A stretch of DNA of 64,000 nt from the NCBI GenBank assembly GCA_034509495.1, contig CM067510.1, positions 28,899,889-28,963,888 on the forward strand. Reading direction: 5' to 3'. The position numbers and the translations under genes were made by a program. The stretch's first letter is position 1. Every line of letters begins with the position of its first letter. This DNA comes from Acestrorhynchus altus. Lineage: Eukaryota; Chordata; Actinopteri; Characiformes; Acestrorhynchidae. The notes below the pieces were generated by a model. That model did no database searches and had not been told where the DNA came from. It saw only the letters and a list, made by a program, of their open reading frames with translations. Positions 39,660 to 53,360 of the stretch are shown one piece after another.

Positions 39660-40120
39660 CAAAAGCTATAAAGGTTCCTAATGGAGTTCTGCGATAATCT
39701 ATCCCATGTAGCTTGAATATTCTCACTTAGTCTTTGGCAATGTTGACGTGGTACTATGGGCAGTCGTTGTAACAGTCTGCATGCATGTAGTCCTGCTTCA
39801 TGCAGCCATCTGCCAATGGTGCTGGTAATAACAGGCTAACAGGATGATGGAGGGCATCACTGTTCACTGAATGTCTGCAATCATCACTCCATGCATGTCA
39901 GACAATCTGTTGGTTCTCCCTCTTCCAACTGCTGTAATTGCTTTCAAACTCTTCATTGATGCATACTGCACTTGTGAAGTCAGTTAGTCACATATGTGGC
40001 AGAGCATGAAACTTAAATCATTCGCATGTCTTTCAAACCTACCCACCCTTCCTGGGTGCTAATGGATACTACAAGACACTATTAGGAACCTGTCCTTGCC
40101 AAGATGTCTGGAGCATTGTG
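39660..40120 (-). mobile_element. Mariner-like relic (family N)
   Basis: Reverse-oriented. Shares ctgcatgcatgtagtcctgc and agccatctgccaatggtgct with 51960-52025. It lies just upstream of the star2 promoter. Confidence 0.55.
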
Positions 40121-40149
40121 TTGCCATACTGAGAGACACAAATTCTTTA

Positions 40150-40437
40150 CGTAATAGTAATTATACTCATTTGACCCACTGTGTTATGCACAGACAGGAA
40201 TTACACACACTAGTGAATACTAATGATACACACTAGTGAATACACACACCACGGGGGCAGTGAGCACACGTGCCAGGAGCAGTGGGCAGCCCTATCCTCA
40301 GTGCCCAGGGAGCAGCTTTGGAGTTCAGTGTCTTGCTCAAGGGCACTTCAGTCATGTCCTGCCAGTTCAGGGATTCAAATTGGCAACCTTCCAGTCACAA
40401 GGCTGGTTCCCTAATCACCAGGCCACAGCTGCTCCCA
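40150..40437 (-). repeat. tRNA-derived SINE copy (family A)
   Basis: The best-kept copy: tail catttgacccactgtgttat, middle gtcatgtcctgccagttcag, head accaggccacagctgctccc. Minus orientation. Confidence 0.68.
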
Positions 40438-41199
40438 AGTGTAGCTCAGTAAATATTACCCATGTCAATTCAATTTTTTACCCTATATTGTTGCTTATAT
40501 TGCCTACCCAAATACTTCATAATTCAAATACCCACACAACAATGAAGTCCTAGTAACACAAACAGCAGTGTCAGATTTAATGGAAATATCAAACCCTCTA
40601 CTTGGAACGCTGGTCCTCATTTCTCAACGAGAGAATACTACCATGGCAATATTTGTTCTTAATATCATGGTATCATATGAATCTCACTTAGTATTAGTGT
40701 GACTATGACAATATTTTGGTTTTCTGTAAAGACGACACAAGGAACCTGCAGGCATCTGTCATGATTAGGATGTTGTGGCTGGGGGTTTCAATTAGGCCTA
40801 AGCTTTAAGACTGTGGCAGGGTATGTGTGTAAGGATAGGAAAAGGTTAAATATTTAAAAAATCATGCAGCTATTATAACCAGTAATAAATAAACAGTAAA
40901 ATAAACAATAACACAAATGCTTACTCATTTAACAACCTAAGCAGTATAGGCTTTTTAAAATCATATACATATATTTTCCCTCCATTATATAACCTTTTTT
41001 GCAGGTGTTAAACCATATAAGTTGTCGTTAAAAACGATGCTGTTCCAGTTTGTTGCAGTCCTTGTTTGTTATTCAGAACCTCACTGCAAACAAAAGTGAT
41101 GGTGGCCTGGTTAGACTGCCTAGATGGCAGGCAATTCAATGAAAGGTGGATGTGCCCCCTCTCAAAGTCTGCCAACTGGGCAAATTGTTTTCAAATGCG

Positions 41200-41530
41200 T
41201 TGTAGAAGCATCTCACCAAGCGGTACACTACCCAAACGTAGCCTCTGAGAGCCTCTGAGAGCCTCTGTATAGTGTGGTGGGGGAAGCAAAAGGTGTTTAA
41301 TCAGACCAAACCTGTAATCATGAACATATCTGCCTGAGAAAGGATTGCATTGTGGTTGCACTGATGAAGGACTAGAGGTTGTCCAACACACGGTACAGAA
41401 ACCAATGAGCTTCTGTCTCTGACTTTACATCTATAAGGTGGAGCAACTAGGGAGGAGTGGCTAATAGAGTGGACAGTGCGTGGACAAAGTGTTTAAAAAC
41501 TCCAACAGCACTGCTTAATGAAGTGGTCAG
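41200..41530. repeat. Dispersed repeat shared with 15300-15480, then family R fragment
   Basis: gcggtacactacccaaacgt and a three-fold gcctctgaga run, followed by family R words (ctctgactttacatctataa ggtggagcaa). Confidence 0.5.
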
Positions 41531-41944
41531 TTGATGAATATTGATTATGTGCGAGATGCTTTAATGTGATCTTTAAGGTGCAAAATTAAATGCCAAAGAT
41601 TTCATGTTGGGCTGAAAAGTTTCCTAACAAATGATAATTCAATCAGATCATCAGGTCATATATTCTGGAGTCAGAGCAAACGTGTGATATCTGCATGTAG
41701 AGCTGTGTGTGGAGGTTTTGGCTAATCTCTGACCTCAACCTTGCACCATCCCTGACAACAACCCTCACCCAGAATATCCTCATTCTCTGTCTTTCCTCCA
41801 ACACTGCTGCAGCACTCAGCACAGTCAGCTTTTACTTTATTCCATGACATTCCACTCATTCTGCATGTTTACTGAACTATATTGTAGTTACTGTCATGTT
41901 TCACTGTTGTGTCCTATTTGTATTGCAATTGGTAAAAACTGGCG

Positions 41945-42420
41945 GTGCAGGAAAGTTTGTGAAACCTTTAGAATTTTCTATATGTCTGTTTAACTTTGAC
42001 CTAAAACTTCATCAGACTCCTAAAAATAGATAAGGAGAACAAAATCAAACAAATGAAACATAATATTATGCTGGATTTAAAGAAGAGATATCTGTCTGAT
42101 CTTTACATCACATTAGTGAAACTGTGGAGATTTCTGAGGAGCTCAGAAGATGGATTGTGCATTCCAGCATAAAAATCTTATCCCACCTGTGAAACGTGGT
42201 GGCGGTGGTAATATCATGATGTGGGCCTGTTTTACTGTATCTGGGCCAGGACAACTTACCATCATTGATGGAACAAAGAATTCTGAATTCTACCACCATA
42301 TTCTAAAGGAAGATGCCAGGACATCTGTCTGTGAGCTGAATCTCAAGAGAATGTGGGTCAAGCAGCAAGACAATGACCCTGAGCACACAGGAAATGTTGT
42401 GGAGGGACCTGAAGTAAGCC
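41945..42420 (+). mobile_element. Tc1-like relic, same family as 2083
   Basis: Left end gcaggaaagtttgtgaaacc and ataaggagaacaaaatcaaa match the element at 2083. A transposase fragment at 42150-42420 reads IMMWACFTVSGPGQLTII and KRMWVKQQDNDPEHT. Most of the gene is deleted. Confidence 0.7.
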
Positions 42421-42429
42421 GTTCTCAGG

Positions 42430-43387
42430 AGGAAACCCACCAACATGCAGTTGTGCTGAAAAGTTTACATACCCCAGCAAACTTTTTGGTTTCTTGGCCT
42501 TTTTTTCAGAGAATATGAAGACATTTTTCCACTCATGGTTAGTGGTTGAGTGAAACTATTTATTGTCAAACAACTGTGTTTTCTCTTTTTAAATCATAAT
42601 GACAACGAAAAACATCCAAATGACCCTGATCAAAAGTTTACATACCATTGCACAGAAGTTGACACAAATGGGTTTGAATGGCTACTAAAGGTAACATCCT
42701 CACCTGACCTGTTTGCTTCTAAAAAGAGTGCATAAAAGCTGAGTGAGCCGCTGCCATTTCTGGATTGTGAGTCATGAGGAAAGCAAAAGAACGGATCTAC
42801 GAGAAAAGGTAGTTGAACTGTATAAAACAGGAAAGGGATACAAAAAGATCTCCAAGAAATTGATAATGCCAGTGAGCAGTGTTTCAAACTGTGATTAACA
42901 AATGGAAAATCAGGGGCTCTGTGAAAACCAAAATCAACAATCATTTTTGTTGGTCAGGTAGACCAACAAAAATTTCGGCCACAACTGCCAGGAAAATTGT
43001 TTGGGATGCAAATAAAAACCCACAAATAACATCAGCTGAAATACAGGACTCTCTGAAAACTAACAGTGTGGTTTCAAGATGCACAATAAGGAGGCACTTG
43101 AAGAAAAATTGGCTGCATGGTCGATTCACCAGAAGAAAGCCTTTACTGCACAAATGCCACAAAGTATCTGACCTACAGTACTCCGAACAGCACAGAGACA
43201 AGCCTCAAAACTTCTGGACCAATGTCATTTGGAGTCATGAGACCAAAATTGAACTTCTTGGCCACAACCATAAATATTCCTTTTTGTCAACAAGGCCTAT
43301 GGTGAAAGAAACACCATTCCTGCTGTAAATCATGGAGGTGGATCATGTTTTGGGGATGTGTGAGCTACAAAGTTGAAGGAAAGATGA

Positions 43388-43400
<13 letters not shown>
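42430..43400 (+). mobile_element. Truncated Tc1-like transposon (same family as 58621)
   Basis: Left end cagttgtgctgaaaagttta cataccccagc matches the 58.6 kb element. The frame 42879-43328 is a 149-residue transposase piece with the DNA-binding part (TARKIVWDANKNPQITSAEI, TIRRHLKKNWLHG). The catalytic region and right end are missing; a TG tract follows at 43389-43435. Confidence 0.75.
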
Positions 43401-43438
<38 letters not shown>

Positions 43439-43874
43439 GAGCAAAAGCATTAATAAAGTATATATTTATTAATATTGTTTATGATTATTTATTAAACTTT
43501 TAGGGGGCCTGTACATACAAGGTTGTTAATTATAATATATATAATACATAGGCTAATTCTAAATTAAATTTAAAAACTGTGAAAAAGGTTTTTGTTTTTG
43601 TAATTGAACTAAACTGTCATATACATTATATTCATTACATTTAAAGTGATATATTTCAAGCTGTTTTAAAGTAAATACTGTGATTAGTGATGTATTCAAA
43701 TTCAAATTACACGTTTCTAATATTTTGAGATTCCTGATTTTCATGAGCTCTAAGCCAAAATGATCAACAGGACAACAAAAAAGTCTGTGAAATCATGAGC
43801 ACAAATGAGCTTTTTAACCATATTCCACTTTCTTGAGATGCAGAGGTATTTTGCCTCTTTCATCAGATCTTTCT

Positions 43875-44020
43875 ATATACACTATATGGACAAAAGTATT
43901 GGGACACTTGCTCATTCATTGTTTCTTCTGAAATGAACGTATTAATTGGAGTAACTGTCTCTGCTGTCCAGTGAAGACTTTCTACTAGATTTTAGACCAT
44001 TGTTGGGAGAATTTGATTGC
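43875..44020 (+). repeat. Family P element, left end fragment
   Basis: tatacactatatggacaaaa gtattgggacac terminal sequence and a ctctgctgtccagtgaagac block. Confidence 0.5.
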
Positions 44021-44717
44021 AGTTGTGTGACAAGGGTGGCTTGGTGGTCAGCACTTTTGCCTTTTTTTGGTAGCTTTACCAAAAAATTACCTTTACATTT
44101 ATGGTATTATATTTTTATGAAGGTATTTCTGAATCTGGTCACCAGTTTACTTTCAAATCATCCAGGCTTAAATATTTTATATGAAAAATCAATTGCAGTC
44201 ATTTTCATTGTTCTAGTGTTTGCCAAGAATTAGAACAGTCCCGACATGTACAAGAATTAGAACAGTCCCAACTTGAGTGAATGTCCTGATTCAAAACTTT
44301 CAGCAGAACTGTTCTGACAGTTATGAAGTTATGAAATAAGTGTAAGTGGAGTTTTAATGGTGTGGAGGCTTTAAATAGGATACAGGGACAGAATGAGGTA
44401 TTGGGTGGGATTAGGAAATGATCTGTGAAATGATCAGTAGTGAGTGATCCAGCTGTTGTGGAGTGTCTGGAGGATGAAAGTGGCTTAGCTCATCACTCTC
44501 CTTTGAGAATCAATCATTTGGATGAGTGTCCACACTGACGGATCAGATATGCCTCTTCTCCAGACGTGTGTGTGCATAATTACAAAGCATGGTCAGGAGA
44601 ACACCACTGCCTTTAATTTAGGACTGTCCATCACTCTGACTGTCTAGAGTGTCCAAAGTTCTATTGATTTATTAGTGACTGGTTTCTATGGAAAGGTCAG
44701 CTTATGTGTCCCTAGGC

Positions 44718-44888
44718 CTGGAGTGTCCAATCTTATCCATAAAGGGCCAGTGTGGCTGCAGGTTTTCGATTCAACAAAGAAGGAGCTTACCTGGAGACTG
44801 AGACCAACTGATTAAAATCAGGTGTGCTTCAGCTTGTTTGGAATGAAAACCTGCACTGGCCCTTTGCGGATAAGATTGGACATCCTTG
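44718..44888. mobile_element. hAT-type MITE with 8-bp target duplication
   Basis: 171 bases with inverted ends (gtgtccaatcttatcc near the left, ggataagattggacat near the right), flanked by ccctaggc at 44710-44717 and 44889-44896. An 8-base duplication and this terminal type indicate a hAT family. Confidence 0.8.
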
Positions 44889-44900
44889 CCCTAGGCTTTA

Positions 44901-46331
44901 TACAGTGCATCTGGAAAGTATTCCCAGCGTTTCACTTTTTGCACATTTTGAAACATCACTGCCTTATTCTAAAATTGATTAAAATCAAAATTCTACACAG
45001 AATACCCCACAATGTTAAAGTGAGAAAAAAAATTGAATTGTTTTCATATTTATTTAAAATAAAAACAGAAAAAAATACATGTACATAAGTATTCACAGCA
45101 TTTGCCATGACCCTCACGATTGAGCTCAGGTGCATCTTGTTTCCACTGATCATTCTTCAGGTGTTTCTACAGCTGGATTGGACACCTGTGGTAAATTCAG
45201 TTGATTGGACATGATTTGGAAAGGCACACACCTGTTTATATAAGATCTCATAGTTTACAATGCATGTCAGAGCACAAACCAAGTCATGAAGTCTTAGGAA
45301 TTGGCTGTAGACCTCAAAGACAGGATTGTATGAAGATACAGATCTGAAAAAAAAAATCTGCAGCATTGAAGGTCCCAATGAGCACAGTGTCCTCCCCCAT
45401 TCATAAATGGAAGAAGTTTGGAACCACCAGAGCTCTTCATAGAACTGAGTGATCATGGTAGGAGGACCTTAGTCAGGGATGAGACCAATAACCCGATGGT
45501 TACTCTGACAGAGCTTCAACATTGTTCTGGGTGAGAGGAGAACTTTACAGAAGGACAACCATTCATGCAGCACTCCACCAATGAGGCCTGTATGGTAGAG
45601 TGTCTCAAAAAGGAAAAAAAAGAGTGCCAAGCATCATGTCTGGAGGGAACCAGGCACTGCTCAACCCCAGCCAATACCATTCCTACAGTGAAGCATGGTG
45701 GTGGCAGTATGATGCTTGGGGATGTTTTTCTGCAGCAGGAACTGGGAGACTAGTCAAGGTTGAGGGAAAGATCAATGCCATGATGTACAGAGACATGCTT
45801 GATGGCATCCTGCTCTAGAGTGCTCTGGACCTCAGACTGGGACATAGGTTTATCTTCTAACAGGACAACAACCCTAAGCACACAGACAAGATAACAAAGG
45901 AGTGGCTTCAGGACAAGTCTGTGAATGTCCTTGAGTGGCCAGAGCCCAGACTTGAACTTGATTGAACATCTCTGGAGATATCTAACCAACATTCCCCATC
46001 CAATTGAAGGAGCTTGAAAGGTTCTGCAAAGAAGAATGGGAGAAACATCCAAAAAAACAGAAGTGCCAAGCTTGTAGCATCATACTCAAAAAGACTTGAG
46101 GCTGTAATTGCTGCCAAAGGGGCTTCAACAAAGATTATGAATACTTATATTCTTGTGTTTTATTTTGTTAATAGATTTTAGTCATTTTAACAATAATAAA
46201 GATTTAAAACAAGCTTTTCTCACTGTCATTGTGGGGTATCATGTGTAGAAGAAAATGAATTGAATCCATTTGACATAAGGCTGTAACATAACAATATGTG
46301 CAAAAAGTGAATACGTTCCGGATCCACTGTA
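44901..46331 (+). mobile_element. Complete but decayed Tc1-like transposon
   Basis: TA-flanked inverted ends: tacagtgcatctggaaagta on the left, and reversed from the right tacagtggatccggaacgta. Length about 1.43 kb, typical of Tc1. The transposase is split by frameshifts; visible pieces include EACMVECLKKEKKE and the region around 45565-45818. Not active. Confidence 0.8.
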
Positions 46332-48690
46332 GGTATATTACACTTGAAATAATGAGAGTTTTGTTAGGTGCCTCTGGTGAAAAATTCTATGCTGTGAACA
46401 GATAAGCAAGGTAAACCTAAAATTCGAGCACTGAACGGTCCACAAGTGAGCAGGTACAATTTCTGTGTGCTTTCAAATTGTAACGGACCGATTATACTGT
46501 AGCAGGTTATTTCTGAGTGCGCACAGTTTTGTACAAGAGCAAAGCCAGTCTGAATGAGAGCATAGTAAATTTGAGTGAGCACATTCATATTTCACATGTA
46601 AATAAAATAATATCCATGTATAGGGCATGAATTGTCCCCTCACATTTAAAAAATATCACTATAGGCTGCAGGTTGTATTTGATAAGAATATATAATATAC
46701 TATAATATGATTAGATATAATATGATGAGAACTGTGCATGAATTGACACATGGAAGGTTCACAGTGTAAGAAACATTCCTACCTGAACATTAATGTCAGA
46801 ATCTCTAGCAGAATTGACACTTACAGTATAATGCAGTATTCAAGTTTTTGCCTGTAGCATTTAAGCTGCTTGGTGACAGTGTCCATAGCAGTAATTTAAT
46901 AGTAAAGTGACAGAGTGAAAGATTGACAGGATATTGAGTAGCTTTATGACATGTTCAGTAGCCTGAGAGCCTGTAGGTAGAAACTGATCAATAGGTCATT
47001 CTGGCCTGGGTGCTGCAGTTCTTGCTTGCATGGCTGTATGGTAAACATGCTGTGTGCTGGGTGACTACTTTTGGACTTGATGTCAAGGGTTTCCTCAGGC
47101 ATTGCGACTGAAAGATGTCCTGAAAGTCTGTGTGTTTGCTGTCTATGATGGATTCTGCTGTCCTCGCCACTTTCTGAAGGCCCTTATGGTTACAGGCCAG
47201 TGATGTAGCTTGTGAAGATGTTCTCTGTGGTTCAACTGTAGAAGACAGTGAGGATCAGGAGGCAGAGCAAACGTCTTGCAAGAAGGGTTTTTACAAATGC
47301 ACGGATCTTACATTTATATGAAAGTTCCTCTTTCCTTAAATCACCGTAACCGCCTAAAAAGGCACTGCTTCTCAACCCTGGTCCAGGAGGCACCTCAGCC
47401 CTTCACATTTTAGAGCTTTCCATGTTCCCAACACCCCTGAGTCAACCAATCAGAACATAAAAAAAAGTCTTATCAGAGTTGCAGGGAGTGTGACAAAGGA
47501 GGGAATTCACAAATTTAGGGAAATGCTGCGCTAAGACCAAGATGTAACATGAAACAATCCAATACAAAACCAGAGAAGAGACAGAACAAATAACAAAAAC
47601 AGGCAGGACAGTGCAGTGATGGCAGAGGTGGGTATTTCAGTCATAGGAAGTCAAAATCCAGTCCAAGATTGCTTGGGCATCTCTGTTGTACCAGCCTCTG
47701 GAATGAGCTGGTGAAGCTATTTGATATGTATGATGGAATATTGATTAAAGTGTAAATTGACCCTAACACTTTAGGCAAGTTTCTGACCAGATACTAGCCA
47801 AAGCTGACTGAGCCAGTTTGGAAAGCAAACCCTGTCAGTGCCTAAAACAATCCATCCCAACCTGACCTCGAGTTGATGAAAAGCTAATGGAGAGCAAGTA
47901 AACTTGGCCTATAATGGATTTAATATTAAATTTAATATTAATTTACATTAGTGATGATGGTGCTGCCGTAAGACTACAAATAGCAATAACCTGATCATTG
48001 TTTTCATTCTGACCTAATAGGCCTTCCTGATCTGATAACTCTGTGACCTGCCAGATTGTTTACCCCAGTTCTTGAGAACCCTCTGCTCATTAAAATGTTC
48101 TCTTTGCTTTCACACACCCTTCATCACCTCTGGAAGGGTTTAGCGGTGAAGAATTCTTGGGTGCTGTCTGGTTTGGTTAAATATGTCAAGCACTAAATCA
48201 GGATGAGTTTGTATCAGATGTTGCAGACAGTTTGTACATCCAAAAGAAATACATTACTGTTCATTAAAATACTATTTAATATGATCCTGCAGACTGATAT
48301 TCGACATGTTGGAGTTAGGAAATAATATATTCAGTACAAGAAATCATCTTGTGGTGTGGAGTACAATCCAATATAATCCCGTGGCTACCCCTCCAGTCTA
48401 TGCACATTCCAGTCTTTGCTGCCCTGGTTTCAACGCATGGTAAACTTTAAAATATTCAGTGTGTACAACTCCATACCCTGTAACATGAAGGCAGGTGTGT
48501 CAGAATGTGGGGTATAGTGGACCTCTCTACTTGGGACCATAACAAATATGGGATTCTTCCTAATCAAATGAATGGAACTCCCAATTAAACAAATGGATTA
48601 TAGAGAACCTAAATATCTCAGGGTCTAGAAGTTGTGAGATTTATCATTGACTAGGTGCAGCTGCTGCAATGGTGTCATGAAGCAAAGATC
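46332..48690. other. Intergenic, little recognised
   Basis: 46860-47270 has features of a LINE 3' region in reverse orientation, and 47365-47470 (ctcaaccctggtccaggagg) resembles a hAT-type MITE end. Otherwise nothing supportable. Confidence 0.4.
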
Positions 48691-48699
48691 TTGATTTAC

Positions 48700-49150
48700 C
48701 AGTCAATTTACATCCCCAATGCACATCATGGCAACCTCCTTGTTTCTACATTCACTTCCCATTTTATTACCATACAGGAGCATTTTGTAGTTCTATAATT
48801 ATAGACTGTAGTTCATCTGTTTCTTGGCATAGTTTGTCTTCCTCCTTTAACTCTGATCTTCAGTGCTCAGGACCACTACAGGACCAACACAGAGCAGGTA
48901 TTATGTGGGTGGTGGGTCATTCTCAGCACTGCACTGCCAATGACATGGTGGTGGTGGTGTTGTTAGTGTGTTGTGTCCACAGGTGGATCAGACACAGCAG
49001 TGCTAGTGGAGGGTAGGAATGTGCACTGCTGTGCTGAGACCCACCACCCACATAATGCCTGCTTTGGGGTGGTCCTGCAGGGTCTTGACATTTGGAGAGC
49101 AGTGAGTGTAGAACGAAGTAGATGATCATGATGTTATGACCCCCAGTTTG
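48700..49150. repeat. Family R element
   Basis: accatacaggagcattttgt agttctat, gtgggtggtgggtcattctc agcactgca, and an inverted second half (gacccaccacccacataatg). Confidence 0.6.
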
Positions 49151-49924
49151 ATCCATCCCTTTCAAGGGAGTTGACTCCAGAGAGTGTCAGCGAAGCTTCA
49201 CCCCAGAAGACCTGAACTTGTATCTGTCTAAAATGTTCCTCTCTGTGCAGTTGACTGGCTATTACAGGCATGAAGTTCTCCTTAAAATAGCTTCAGCTTC
49301 ATATAATAAAGTCAAATCTCCTGACCCAGACATTTTAAATGACAGGGACCCAATCTCTGCTGCTCCTGCTGGGTGAGAGACAGTGATGGCATGACTCTTT
49401 CGAGAAGAGTGAGTGGTGAACGGAGACAGCAGCAGATCGGTCTCTTTTGTCAGATCTCAGTGACCTTTTCAATTTTAATGTTTGTCAAAATCGCAACAGT
49501 ATTAATATCTATTCAATGGACAGCAATGTATCAAAGGCTGTGTGTGTCTGTGTAGAGTTTTAGTGCACTGTGGGGACCACATCTCCCCAGTTTGATGAAT
49601 TCATGAACATTTAGTGCCGCTGGGGACATTCAGCTGCTCTACACAAGGAAAAAGAGAATATAATGTGGATGTTTTTGTTGCTAAATTTAAGGTTGATTTT
49701 TGGGGGTTGGGGGAAGACAACAATTTGGCATCCTATGATACACTGTTTTGAATATCAACATATTAAATTTCACATTTCCCTTTATTCAAAAGGAGACCGT
49801 TTGGACCATAATACAGATGGCCTTGAACTAGGGATGGATGATATAACTAAAAAAACCCTTATATCTGCTGACAGACAAATCGACATGATAAAAACTTATT
49901 TTAAAATAGTACTTTGTTAAAGTA

Positions 49925-50310
49925 TCAGTAATCAACCATAACATTATAACTACCTCCTTGTTTCTACACTCACTGTCCATTTTATCAGCTCCTCTTAACG
50001 TACAGGAGCACTTTGTAGTTCAATAATTACAGAATGTAGTTCATCTGTTTCTCTGCATACTTTCACCTTATGATCAATGGTTAGGACCCCACAGGACCAC
50101 CACAGAGCAGGTATTATTTGGGTGGTGGGTCGACATGTTGGTGGTGTGTTAGCGTGTGTTGTGCTGGAATGAGTGGATCACAGTAGTGCTACTGGAGGGA
50201 TTAAACCCCTCGTTGTCACTGTTGGATTGAGAACAGTCCACCAACCAAAATTATCCCGCCAACAGTGTCCTGAGGGCACTGATAAAGGACTAGAGGATGA
50301 TACTATATAA
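49925..50310. repeat. Family R element, 5' part
   Basis: Begins cagtaatcaaccataacatt ataactacctcc and runs through the shared ctccctctta / ggtgggtcg blocks to gataaaggactagaggatga. Confidence 0.6.
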
Positions 50311-51669
50311 TACTGCACTCTTGGAGGTATTTTACAGACTGAGCAGCCTGGACTGCATTACGTTGCTTGTGGTGGTGAAATAAAGTCATCATGCTGCTCT
50401 TTTAGGTATGAGTTCTACAAGATTGTACACTGAGTGCTATCCTCCCGAAACCAGACCAATTCCACACAAATGATCCATTGCATACAAACCTGCATAACAG
50501 GTACAAAATTACAAATACAGTAATTGTCTTGTAAACAACTTGTATTAAATATTTTGAAAATATTGATGTTTACAATATTAAAGGTTTTCCATTACAAAGA
50601 AGGATTTAAGCATCTGGATGGTTCTTTGAGTTTTAATGGCTCTATAGACCATTTTTGGAGGTACTTCACAGTTCTCTACTGCATGCATGGTGGTGGTAGG
50701 AAACCAGCAGAAACAAGTGGAGTGAAATGGTGATATACACAAAATAATGACAAACAATGTCTTGTTCCCTGTTGGATCAGAATGAACAAAACAAATGACC
50801 TTCATTTTTATAGAATATCATTGTAAAAATGCCCCTTTGAGGCAAAAAGACATTTATGGTTATGGGCTATTAAATGCACAGACTGGACTGAGGGAATCAT
50901 CCATAATTCTCATCTCTGCAAGGATGAATTCATATCAGCTAACTGTATTAGCCCAACATTACTTTTACTGCATGAAATAATTATATCAAGACTAGAAATA
51001 TACACCCCTGCAGATGTTCTAGTGATTTACACTGTTCTAACTTTAAAAGAAGAAGAAATAACACTGACCCAGCCATGCAGCTGCATACTGTCAGTACATA
51101 GCTGTTTGACTTGTTGATAAAAGCCTTTGTCTTCAGTAGCTGCATTTAATGTCTCTGTGCTGGCTAGGCTGTACATTGTTCCTCTGAGAATCTGTAAGAA
51201 CATGCTGGGTTTTCCCATAAGATATACAAGACATGCAAAGATGTCCAGTGTTCAATCACAACATCCTAACCAGAACAGATGCTTGTGTTTCCCTGATGTC
51301 CTCTCTTTCAACTCCAACTAAACCCTACTGAAGAACTCTTGAAGAACTTCTGTTTGAGAGTGGAGCTCCTTGGTGGCCTGAGCAGGTGGCTGAAAGTGCT
51401 TCTGTCTGCTGGATTGTTATAAATACTCTCTGATTTGGAGCAGTTTGGTCATTATTTTTGTACCATTCTCAGAAGAGTGCTGTTCCCATTCTGTTTGTGT
51501 TTTATTGGTGGTTTATTTGAGCAAACAGTTAAGAAGTTAAGAATTAAGAGTTTTGTTTAGAAAATGAGGTGGTGGATGAAGGGAAAACCTCCACTCTACT
51601 TTGAGAATAATGTAATAAAGTTTACTAGAAAGGTTAAAATAAATAATTAAATATCGTGGAACCTGGAAC
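50311..51669. other. Intergenic, nothing recognised
   Basis: Open frames are 60-75 residues, with no family signature and no codon bias that I can judge. Confidence 0.4.
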
Positions 51670-52290
51670 AATAAACAATTACATTTCAGATTGATATGGG
51701 TAATATTTATTGATCTACACATACAGAAGAAGTGTCTCTCAGTATAGCGCCTCCAGTAGCGTCCCACACATTTTCAAATGAAGATAATTCTGGGAATATG
51801 GTGACCTTGATGCCATCACATACGGCTCCATTGGTCATCTCCACCAAGACAAAAATGGAACTCTTCACTGAAGATGACCCACTGCCATTTTGAGTGACTC
51901 CAAGACAGTCTGGCACAATGTCATTGCAGTCTTTGGTGATGTTGACATGCTGTTAAGGAGAGTATGTGTGACAGTCTGCGTGCATGTAGTCCTGCATCGT
52001 GCAGCCACTTGCAGATGGTGCTGGCACTAAGAGAATAACATCCCACTTCCCAAGCCTTTTGATGTAAACCCTCTAGAACTTGCTTTCAAACTCATACTCA
52101 AAGACATACTTTGCCTCAAAGGATGCTTCAACACAACAACCCAAATCAAAATGGAAAGCATGTGCAATGGGATGACCTTATATAGTCAGTAAGGTAAAAT
52201 GAAAAGGCCTGTCCTTGTATAAATCACGTGCACGACTGAGCGTGAAACTTGAATTGCTCACATGTCTCACAATGTCAAACCTACTCAACA
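51670..52290 (-). mobile_element. Mariner-like relic (family N)
   Basis: Starts gggtaatatttattgatcta cacatacagaag, the reverse of the family N end, and carries ctgcgtgcatgtagtcctgc. The transposase frame is broken. Confidence 0.6.
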
Positions 52291-52384
52291 AGTTTCATTA
52301 CCGCTGTTTGATTCCTTCTGGAACGCAGCTAGATTTTTGATGATGAGAGAATTATTAGAGCTTTGAATTTTATAAATCCCCCCC

Positions 52385-52600
52385 AGCACTGAGCTGTGGA
52401 GCAATGGAACTGTGTTCTCTGGAATGATGGAGCTCCATCCAGTAGTTTTGGATGGGATGAGGTGGGGAGTTGTGGAGGAGAATGGGTGGTGATCATCTAA
52501 CATCCTGACCTCACAGCAACACTGTTGCAGAATGGAATCAAATCCTCGCAGCACTTCTCCTGTAAAACATAGTAGAAAGTCTTCTCTGGACAATTGGAAG
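52385..52600. repeat. Family P relic
   Basis: gagctgtggagcaatggaac and tagtagaaagtcttctctgg, as at 8990-9150. Confidence 0.5.
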
Positions 52601-52854
52601 TGGGGTTAAAAAGGAGTCCTGAACAGACTTTTTCACACCACCCGTCTGTCTCTTTATCTCCATTCCAGCCTGTCAGCACATCTTTAAGCACACACTTCTT
52701 TAGAAATTCAAAGCAGAAATCATTAGTGAACATGAGCGTTATTAGTATTAGAGAAGTGCTGGTAGAGATTAGCTTCTTAAAAGAGACTCCAGCTCCCCTG
52801 ACAGCACCAAAATGCAAAGTTTGTTTAGGATAGGGATAGTGCATTAATCATTCC

Positions 52855-53360
52855 GTTAAAAGATAAGATCATCTTTAATTAGTCCCACAGTGGAGAAATT
52901 CACATTGTTGCAGCGGGAAGGCAGTCGGTACAAGAAATAGATGAAGCATTATATATATAGTATAGTATCTACAACATCATAAAGAGTAAACAAACAAAAA
53001 TATATACAGATAAATTACAGATAATTACAGGTAATTGCATGTGGGGAGATGGAAGGAGTATTGCACTTAATGTTGTATTGCAAAACTCTAATGTGTGTGG
53101 AGTTCAGTGTGTGTGTCCATGGTCTGCTCAGAGCAGTACAGGTTGTATAAGTCTAACAGCAGCAGGGAGGAAGGACCTGTGATATTGCTCCTTCACACAC
53201 TTAGGATGAAACAGTCTGACACTGAAGGAGCTGCCCAGTGCTGTCAGAGTCTCATGCATGAGGTGGGAGTCATTTTGCAGCACGGATGCCATCCTTCTGT
53301 CTCCCACAACCTGCACTGGGTCAAAGGGACTTCCTAGGACAGAACTGACCTTCTTAATCA
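52855..53360 (-). repeat. LINE 3' region
   Basis: ataagatcatctttaattag tcccacagtgg and the gcagcagggaggaaggacct ... actgaaggagctgcccagtg blocks are typical of the 3' end of a common fish LINE, here probably in reverse orientation. Confidence 0.5.

Noticed and set aside
42879..43328. 149-residue host protein
   Set aside because: It is the N-terminal part of a Tc1-like transposase whose full-length relative is at 58621-59854.
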